NCBI GenBank assembly: GCA_900770585.1
Contig: CAAGKW010000020.1
Coordinates: forward strand, 1 to 9,725
Source: an uncultured Alistipes sp.
Lineage (GTDB): Bacteria > Bacteroidota > Bacteroidia > Bacteroidales > Rikenellaceae
Direction: 5' to 3'
DNA: 9,725 nucleotides
The notes beneath the pieces were generated by a model. It saw only the letters and a program-made list of their open reading frames with translations. It did no database searches and was not told the origin of the DNA. Within the stretch, counting starts at the first letter, position 1. Every line of letters starts with the position of its first letter. Of the stretch, positions 5,276-9,725 are shown piece by piece. Position numbers and translations under genes: made by a program.

Positions 5276-7645
5276 ATGAGGGGTTGGAGTAAGATAGCAT
5301 TGATGCTCTTTGTAGCCGTTTTGGCGGTGGGGTGTGGCGTTACGCGCCGTATTCCGCAGGGCGAGTATCTGCTCCAAAAGAACCAGATCGAGATCGACAA
5401 GAGTGTGCCGCGTGATGAGCGCATCACGGCCGACGAACTCGATCGTTATGTGCGTCAGCAACCCAACAAACGATTCTTGGGTACCAATTTCTATCTGTGG
5501 ACCTATCTTTCGGCCAATCCCGATAAGGAGAATTGGTGGAACAACCTCAAACGCCGCATTGGCGAGGCTCCGGTCTATCTCGATACGTTGCAGACCGAGC
5601 GCTCGGCGTCAAACATCAAGATCTATATGGACTCGCGCGGTTACTTCAATTCGGAGGCCTCGTACGAGATCGACACCACCTCGCGCCGTCGTGCCGTTGT
5701 GACCTATCGCACCAAGCAGGGACGTCCCTATCGAATCGGACAGATCAAGTATCGTTTCCGCGATCGTTTCCTCGAACCGATCATTTTGGAGGACACCGCA
5801 GCGTCGTTGCTGCACGAGGGCAATGTGCTGGACTTCACGGTGTTGGATAAGGAACGCTCGCGAATCAGCACGATGTTGCGCAATAGTGGCTACTTCAATT
5901 TCACGATCAACAACATTCTCTACGAGGTCGATACTACGGTTGGTAACTATCAAGCCGACGTGACGGTCGTAGTGCGCCAGACGCTGACGGGATATAACGA
6001 TCAGGGTCAGCCGATTATGGACAACAATACGGTCTATCGACTGCGCAATGTCAACCTCTTTTCGAACTATGACCCGACCGTTGCACGTAGCGACAGCAGT
6101 TTTATGCAACGATTGGATACGATCGAGTATCGCGGTTTGAACATTATCTATGACGATAAATTGAAGGTGCGCCCGAAGGTGCTGCGCCAGACGATCGACC
6201 TCTTCCCCAACCACCTGTTCAGTGCGCAGGGTATCCAGAACACCTACGACCAGATTATGCGAGTGGGTTACTACCGAAGTGCAAATATCCAATTCGAGGA
6301 GGATACGACCTCGACCGAGGTATCGTTCATCGGTGCCGGCACGAAGGGTATCGACCATTCGCTCTCGACCAAGGAGGGCTATCTGAACTGCAATATCTTC
6401 TGCACACCTGCACTGCCTCAGAGCTATAAAGTTGAGTTGGAGGGATCTACGACATCGAGTTTCTACGGCCTGCGCGGTACGGTCGGTTACCAGAACCACA
6501 ACATCTTCCGTGGTATGGAGCTGCTCGATGTGTCGTTCTCGCTCGGTTATGAGTTTATGAAGGGCGCCGAGGCCAAGCGCAAACGAGCGTTCGAGATTGG
6601 AGGATCGGCCTCGCTGTCGTTCCCGCGATTCATCGTGCCGTTCAATATCCGTCGCTCGGCGTCGATCTCGAATCCCCGCACGAAGGTCGAATTGTCGATC
6701 AACTCGCAGGATCGTCCCTACTATCAGCGTGTGCTGTCGAGTGCCTCGTGGAGCTACACGTGGGGCAATGGGCGCTACTCGAATTATGCCCTGCGTCCGA
6801 TCGACCTGACGCTCATCAAGGTGGGATATATCGACCCCGAGTTCCTCGACCGTTTGCAAAATCCCTACCTGCGCAATAGTTACTCGCAGCAGTTGATTGC
6901 GGGTATTTCGGGCTCGTACGTATTTAACAATCAGATACGTAACATCAACGGTAACGCTACCAACTTGCGCTTTAATTGGGAGACGGCGGGTAATCTGGTG
7001 GGCGCACTGTCGCACCTGCTGTCGAAGCCCGAACCCAACCGCGACCACTACAACGTCTTCGGTATTCGCTATTCGCAATATTTCCGTACCGACCTCTCGT
7101 TCAGCCGCAAGGAGGTGCTCGGGGCGAAGACGGCGCTGGCCTACCGACTCTATGCCGGTGCGGGATTGGCTTATGGCAACTCGACCGAAATCCCGATCGA
7201 CCGTCTGTTCTATGCCGGCGGTAGTAACTCGATGCGAGGCTGGGCGGCACGTACGCTCGGTCCGGGTAGCGTCACGATCACTGAGGATCAACGAATCTAT
7301 CCCAGCCAGGTGGGTAATATGAAGATCGAGGCCAATCTCGAATTGCGCTTCCCGATTTGGAGTATGTTCAATGGCGCGTTGTTCTTCGATGCGGGTAATG
7401 TCTTTATGATCGGGCAGAAGAATCGCGAATATCAGGAGGGCTCGGTGTTCCACTTCAACGATTTCTATAAGAATATAGGTTTCAATACGGGCCTTGGTAT
7501 CCGCTTGGATATCTCGTTTGCCGTTCTGCGTTTCGACTGGGGTATCCGCCTCTACGATCCCAACCAGCCGATGGGTGAGCGTTGGATCCACAACTTCCGC
7601 TGGAGGAATACCGCCCTGAACTTTGGCGTCGGCTATCCCTTCTAA
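5276..7645 (+). CDS. tamL: TamL-like Omp85 (BamA/TamA superfamily) outer-membrane assembly lipoprotein
   Basis: The 789-residue product is an outer-membrane Omp85 protein with a lipoprotein signal peptide: hydrophobic core at 6-18 and lipobox LAVGC, with the lipidated cysteine at C20. That N-terminal lipid marks the Bacteroidota TamL branch of TamA-like proteins, which work with the inner-membrane-anchored TamB in inserting or supplying outer-membrane components. Residues about 30-360 hold POTRA-type repeats; the SRGYFNSEASYEID (120-133) and RNSGYFNFTINNI (202-214) segments are typical POTRA helix-strand turns. From about 385 the sequence becomes alternating aromatic beta strands of the 16-stranded barrel. 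The barrel contains the conserved loop-6 motif FYAGGSNSMRGW (645-656, key arginine R654) and ends in phenylalanine (GVGYPF) as an outer-membrane beta signal. The length is normal and the frame is intact. The residues after the cysteine (GVTRR) do not form the acidic surface-export signal seen in some Bacteroidota lipoproteins. No tamB is visible in the window. A terminator follows 45 bases after the stop. Confidence 0.9.
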   Translation: MRGWSKIALMLFVAVLAVGCGVTRRIPQGEYLLQKNQIEIDKSVPRDERITADELDRYVRQQPNKRFLGTNFYLWTYLSANPDKENWWNNLKRRIGEAPVYLDTLQTERSASNIKIYMDSRGYFNSEASYEIDTTSRRRAVVTYRTKQGRPYRIGQIKYRFRDRFLEPIILEDTAASLLHEGNVLDFTVLDKERSRISTMLRNSGYFNFTINNILYEVDTTVGNYQADVTVVVRQTLTGYNDQGQPIMDNNTVYRLRNVNLFSNYDPTVARSDSSFMQRLDTIEYRGLNIIYDDKLKVRPKVLRQTIDLFPNHLFSAQGIQNTYDQIMRVGYYRSANIQFEEDTTSTEVSFIGAGTKGIDHSLSTKEGYLNCNIFCTPALPQSYKVELEGSTTSSFYGLRGTVGYQNHNIFRGMELLDVSFSLGYEFMKGAEAKRKRAFEIGGSASLSFPRFIVPFNIRRSASISNPRTKVELSINSQDRPYYQRVLSSASWSYTWGNGRYSNYALRPIDLTLIKVGYIDPEFLDRLQNPYLRNSYSQQLIAGISGSYVFNNQIRNINGNATNLRFNWETAGNLVGALSHLLSKPEPNRDHYNVFGIRYSQYFRTDLSFSRKEVLGAKTALAYRLYAGAGLAYGNSTEIPIDRLFYAGGSNSMRGWAARTLGPGSVTITEDQRIYPSQVGNMKIEANLELRFPIWSMFNGALFFDAGNVFMIGQKNREYQEGSVFHFNDFYKNIGFNTGLGIRLDISFAVLRFDWGIRLYDPNQPMGERWIHNFRWRNTALNFGVGYPF

Positions 7646-7689
7646 CGATTCACACACCTTTGCAGTTTCATCAGAAATTGCCACTAATG

Positions 7690-7722
7690 AAGCCCATTCT
7701 CAGCGAGATGAGGCTTTTTTTT
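7690..7722 (+). terminator. Rho-independent terminator of the nitroreductase-tamL unit
   Basis: The hairpin pairs AAGCC with GGCTT, then CAT with ATG and CUC with GAG around an AGC loop, with one bulged base on each side. It runs directly into eight T residues (7715-7722). It is 45 bases after the tamL stop and ends 9 bases before the metK promoter. Confidence 0.85.
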
Positions 7723-7730
7723 ATCCAAAA

Positions 7731-7761
7731 TTTGTGGTGTTGAAAAAAAACGTTACCTTTG
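7731..7761 (+). promoter_or_regulatory. metK promoter (Bacteroidota -33/-7 type)
   Basis: TTTG at 7731-7734 is followed after exactly 19 bases by TACCTTTG at 7754-7761. This is an exact match to the Bacteroidota housekeeping promoter (TTTG, 19-20 bases, TAnnTTTG). Transcription should begin about 7766-7769, giving a leader of about 130 bases that starts just before the riboswitch. Confidence 0.85.
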
Positions 7762-7779
7762 CGGCTCGAAAAATGACAA

Positions 7780-7830
7780 TGTGGAAAGATTTGGACTGAT
7801 TGCAACCACAATAAAAAATCGCTAAAACAG
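7780..7830 (+). promoter_or_regulatory. SAM-II riboswitch aptamer in the metK leader
   Basis: The leader folds as the SAM-II (metA-type, SAM_alpha) pseudoknot. P1 pairs UGUGG (7780-7784) with CCACA (7806-7810). The U-rich loop L1 has GAUUU (7788-7792), matching the GAUUU whose uridines contact SAM in the crystallised aptamer. The P2 5' strand holds CUG (7796-7798) and UUGC (7800-7803); its 3' strand is GCUAAAACAG (7821-7830). C7803-G7821, G7802-C7822, U7801-A7825 and U7800-A7826 reproduce the known core, and CUG pairs with CAG to close P2 with a different sequence from the crystallised one, as expected of covariation. The A-rich L3 (7811-7820) between P1 and P2 is also present with near-identical length. 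The family binds S-adenosylmethionine and turns gene expression off. The placement, 12-15 bases after the predicted start of transcription and before the SAM synthetase gene, fits feedback control. A covariance-model search is the decisive test, which I could not run. Confidence 0.87.
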
Positions 7831-7897
7831 CACGTTTTTTATTCCAAACAGCCAATTTTTCCCATTTTATACGTTTAACCAAAAAAGCAGTATAACA

Positions 7898-9187
7898 ATG
7901 GGTTTTTTATTTACATCGGAGTCGGTTTCAGAGGGACATCCCGATAAAGTTTCAGATCAGATTTCGGACGCAATTCTCGACGAATTCCTGCGCCACGACG
8001 AGCAATCGAAGGTAGCTTGCGAGACACTTTGTACTACGGGTCTTGTAGTCGTAGCGGGTGAGGTGCGCTCGGAGGCATACGTTGACGTTCAGGGCGTTGC
8101 ACGTCGTGTTATCGACCGTATCGGTTACAACAAGAGCGACTATCAGTTCGACGCAGCGTCGTGCGGTATTCTGTCGGCAATCCACGAGCAGTCGTCGGAT
8201 ATTAACCAGGGTGTAGTGCGCCAGACCGAGGAGGAGCAGGGTGCAGGCGACCAGGGTATTATGTTCGGTTACGCTTGCAACGAGACCCGCGAGTTGATGC
8301 CCGCAACGCTGATCCTCTCGCACGTAATTTTGAAGGAGCTGGCCGTGATTCGTCGCGAGGGTGAAGTGATGACCTACCTGCGTCCCGACTCGAAGAGCCA
8401 GGTGACGATTGAGTATGGCGACGACCGCAAGCCTCAGCGTGTACACACTATCGTGGTTTCGACCCAGCACGACGAGTTTATCAAGGCTGGTGAGGGTATG
8501 ACCGAGAAGGAGGCCGAGAAGGCTATGCAGGACAAGATCCGCGAGGATGTTCGCACGATCCTGATTCCCCGCGTGAAGGCTCGCTTGGAGCGCGCTAACG
8601 ACGCTCTGGCTGAGCTGATTGGCGACGAGTATATCCTGCACGTGAACCCGACGGGTAAGTTCGTGATCGGTGGCCCGCACGGCGATACCGGTCTGACGGG
8701 TCGTAAGATCATCGTCGATACCTACGGTGGTCGTGGTGCTCACGGTGGTGGCGCATTCTCGGGTAAGGACTCGTCGAAGGTTGACCGCTCGGCAGCATAC
8801 GCAGCTCGCCACATCGCAAAGAATATGGTTGCAGCAGGCATCGCTGACGAGGTGCTGGTGGAGTTGAGCTACGCAATCGGTATTGCACAGCCGCTGAGCG
8901 TCTATGTTGACACCTATGGCACGTCGAAACTCTCGATGAGCGATGGCGAGATTGCCGAGCACGTAGCACGTCTGTTCGACCTGCGTCCTGCGGCTATCGT
9001 TCGTCGTTTCGGTTTGAAGAACCCCATCTTCGAGGCTACGGCATCGTATGGTCACTTCGGTAACCGTCCCTACACCCGCACCGAGAAACTCGTGCGCGAT
9101 GGTAAGGAGGTTGAGGTCGAGGTTGAGTTCTTCGGTTGGGAGAAGCTCGATGCAGTCGATATGTTGAAGAAGGAGTTCGCGCTCTAA
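7898..9187 (+). CDS. metK: S-adenosylmethionine synthetase
   Basis: The 429-residue product makes S-adenosylmethionine from methionine and ATP, releasing phosphate and pyrophosphate; the cytoplasmic enzyme works as a dimer or tetramer. It begins with the family N terminus [21 protein letters not shown], with catalytic H14 and magnesium-binding D16. Signature 1 is [12 protein letters not shown] (115-126) and signature 2, the phosphate-binding loop, is GGGAFSGKD (283-291). [21 protein letters not shown] (258-278) and the C-terminal FGHFGR-equivalent [12 protein letters not shown] (383-394) are also present. It is longer than the roughly 384-residue E. coli enzyme, in line with Bacteroidota homologues that carry small insertions such as the region around 162-182. 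The frame is intact. The upstream SAM-II aptamer indicates feedback by the product. It is transcribed alone, between its own promoter and a strong terminator. Confidence 0.98.
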   Translation: MGFLFTSESVSEGHPDKVSDQISDAILDEFLRHDEQSKVACETLCTTGLVVVAGEVRSEAYVDVQGVARRVIDRIGYNKSDYQFDAASCGILSAIHEQSSDINQGVVRQTEEEQGAGDQGIMFGYACNETRELMPATLILSHVILKELAVIRREGEVMTYLRPDSKSQVTIEYGDDRKPQRVHTIVVSTQHDEFIKAGEGMTEKEAEKAMQDKIREDVRTILIPRVKARLERANDALAELIGDEYILHVNPTGKFVIGGPHGDTGLTGRKIIVDTYGGRGAHGGGAFSGKDSSKVDRSAAYAARHIAKNMVAAGIADEVLVELSYAIGIAQPLSVYVDTYGTSKLSMSDGEIAEHVARLFDLRPAAIVRRFGLKNPIFEATASYGHFGNRPYTRTEKLVRDGKEVEVEVEFFGWEKLDAVDMLKKEFAL

Positions 9188-9208
9188 ACAGCTTTTCGAT
9201 TAATGATT

Positions 9209-9239
9209 AAGCCGCACTTTTCGGAGTGCGGCTTTTTTT
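9209..9239 (+). terminator. Rho-independent terminator of metK
   Basis: A perfect 9-base-pair stem pairs AGCCGCACT (9210-9218) with AGTGCGGCT (9225-9233) around a TTTCGG loop, followed by a run of seven T (9233-9239). It starts 22 bases after the metK stop codon. Confidence 0.95.
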
Positions 9240-9251
9240 ATTCAAGATTCC

Positions 9252-9474
9252 CGCCATATGGGCGTTTATTTGCTTTGATACAATTTAGGCTCATCATTGG
9301 CGGGTGGGGGGCTCGCCCTTTGGGCGACCGCCCCAGCCCGCAAGTGTGCGTAAGACATAATAGAAGACACGCCCATATATTCTAATAAAGGTTGAAAACC
9401 CATAAAAAGGTGGAGAGTTTTGCAAATCGCTCTATTCTGCACAACCGAAAACAGCAAAACGCGCCCATATGGCG
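9252..9474. repeat. 13-base perfect inverted repeat bounding a gene-free 223-base segment
   Basis: CGCCATATGGGCG at 9252-9264 is repeated as its exact reverse complement CGCCCATATGGCG at 9462-9474. Looser similarity continues inward (TTTGCTTT on the left; GTTTTGCTGTTTT on the right when reverse complemented). A third, partial copy, CGCCCATAT, lies between them at 9370-9378. Each arm is itself nearly palindromic around CCATATGG, so the pair could be two separate binding sites as well as element ends. The segment between them has no credible gene and contains the GC-rich hairpin at 9300-9341. No target-site duplication is evident outside the arms. It may be a small non-autonomous mobile element or a dispersed intergenic repeat, but only genome-wide copy number can settle that. 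Confidence 0.5.
9300..9341. repeat. Very GC-rich long hairpin
   Basis: A 42-base, almost entirely G/C stem-loop. GCGGG pairs with CCCGC at the base, GGGG and GG pair with CCCC and CC in the middle, and CGCCC pairs with GGGCG under a TTT loop, with single-base bulges between blocks. It stands in an otherwise AT-rich intergenic stretch. No T run follows on either strand, so it is not a simple terminator; the shape suggests a repetitive extragenic palindrome or a structured RNA. Confidence 0.7.
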
Positions 9475-9476
9475 CG

Positions 9477-9505
9477 AAAAGGCCGACCGTCACGGCCGAC
9501 CTTTT
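9477..9505 (-). terminator. Rho-independent terminator on the minus strand
   Basis: On the minus strand, AAAAGGTCGGCCG and CGGTCGGCCTTTT form a 13-base-pair stem around a TGA loop, ending in TTTT. The two TCGG blocks pair only through G-U wobbles in minus-strand RNA; on the plus strand the same positions give C-A mismatches. The direction is therefore minus, consistent with ending the truncated gene whose stop codon lies 85 bases upstream. Confidence 0.75.
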
Positions 9506-9589
9506 CTCCCTTAAACCTATAATTATGTGTGCCCACACGGAAGTGGCTGAAAGTGTGATGCGAGCAATCGGTTGCTCGACGTGGTGGCT

Positions 9590-9701
9590 CTAAGGCCACG
9601 TGTTGTACTCGCCGTAATGCACTCGTTTGGTGCCGGTGATATCGACCCAATGGAGTGCGATTTTGCGAGGCTCGTCGCTACGCAGGGGCGTGGTGTCGAA
9701 C
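9590..9701 (-). CDS. C-terminal 37 codons of an unrecognised protein (5' end cut by contig end)
   Basis: The minus strand is open from the contig end to TAG at 9592-9590 and encodes about 36 residues, beginning FDTTPLRSDEPRK and ending KRVHYGEYNTWP. The mixed, aromatic-rich beta-like composition and codon use (ATC, GGC, ACC, CGC) match the real genes of the window. A minus-strand terminator follows 85 bases later. I do not recognise the family; a periplasmic or metabolic enzyme is possible, but nothing visible decides it. The frame continues into the adapter sequence, so residues read past 9701 (SDVCSSDL) are artificial and must not be counted as protein. Two small hairpins lie just after the stop: GTGGC/GCCAC spanning the stop codon and CGAGCAA/TTGCTCG at 9561-9578. 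Confidence 0.65.
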
Positions 9702-9725
9702 AGATCGGAAGAGCACACGTCTGAA
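9702..9725 (+). other. Illumina TruSeq adapter sequence (contamination)
   Basis: The last 24 bases, starting AGATCGGAAGAGC and ending ACACGTCTGAA, are identical to the start of the Illumina TruSeq Read 1 adapter. They were not trimmed before assembly and are not genomic. The true sequence ends at about 9701; the boundary may be off by a base because the preceding base could belong to either. Confidence 0.98.

Noticed and set aside
4491..5300. Minus-strand open frame of 269 codons opposite the nitroreductase gene
   Set aside because: It has shadow composition (Arg/His/Gln-rich), while the plus strand carries the family motifs.
5609..7684. Very long minus-strand open frame (691 codons) opposite the tamL-like gene
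   Set aside because: It is an antisense shadow caused by codon bias; the plus-strand frame has a lipobox, POTRA repeats, the loop-6 motif and a terminal Phe.
7952..9055. Minus-strand open frame of 367 codons opposite metK
   Set aside because: It is antisense to an unmistakable metK and has no domain signals of its own.
9203..9385. Plus-strand 60-codon open frame over the metK terminator and GC hairpin
   Set aside because: It spans a strong terminator and a long palindrome, and its composition is unlike a protein.
9252..9474. CRISPR array based on the repeated CGCCCATAT motif
   Set aside because: There are only three copies, in mixed orientation, with unequal spacing of about 80-110 bases and no cas genes.
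9561..9578. CGAGCAA-TCGG-TTGCTCG perfect hairpin as a terminator of the truncated gene
   Set aside because: No T tract follows on either strand; the better terminator is at 9477-9505. It may be a stable 3' structure only.
9266..9650. Two minus-strand open frames (72 and 90 codons) in the gap after metK
   Set aside because: They cross a terminator and the GC-rich palindrome, and one is out of frame with the credible gene tail ending at 9590.

Overview
The window looks like part of a Bacteroidota genome, most likely Bacteroidales and plausibly Alistipes or a close relative. The evidence is promoter-like TAnnTTTG boxes, the lack of clear Shine-Dalgarno sequences, a TamL-type Omp85 lipoprotein, a LytS/LytTR-type two-component pair, and moderately high GC coding sequence rich in TCG and CGA codons. 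The genus is an inference. The last 24 bases are Illumina TruSeq adapter, so the right edge is an assembly or contig end and not biology.

Left part (1-4348), all on the minus strand. Reading in the direction of transcription: a small charge-segregated protein (4348-4151), an alpha/beta hydrolase (4098-3295) overlapping a GNAT acetyltransferase (3298-2870) by ATGA, a small secreted protein of unknown function (2802-2305), a gamma-class carbonic anhydrase-like protein (2265-1735), a 34-residue one-helix membrane protein (1728-1624), a LytS-type histidine kinase (1602-289), and the first 87 residues of its response regulator (261 to the window edge). The spacing from the carbonic anhydrase-like gene down to the regulator is tight (6, 21 and 27 bases), so these four may be one transcription unit. 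The kinase is unusual: its predicted extracytoplasmic segment closely resembles the RNA-binding OB fold of transcription terminator Rho.

Middle part (4349-7645). A 163-base divergent promoter region holds two short dyads and a plus-strand -7 box. It is followed by a nitroreductase-family flavoprotein and, 11 bases later, a TamL-like outer-membrane assembly lipoprotein. A terminator closes this unit.

Right part (7690-9725). A consensus Bacteroidota promoter drives metK (S-adenosylmethionine synthetase) through a leader of about 130 bases. The start of that leader folds as a SAM-II riboswitch aptamer, with P1, the U-rich L1, the P2 pseudoknot and the SAM-contacting bases all identifiable. This gives a feedback loop in which SAM controls its own synthase. 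After the metK terminator comes a gene-free stretch (9240-9589) with a 13-base inverted repeat (9252/9474), a very GC-rich hairpin and a minus-strand terminator. The window ends with the last 36 codons of an unrecognised minus-strand gene that run into the adapter.
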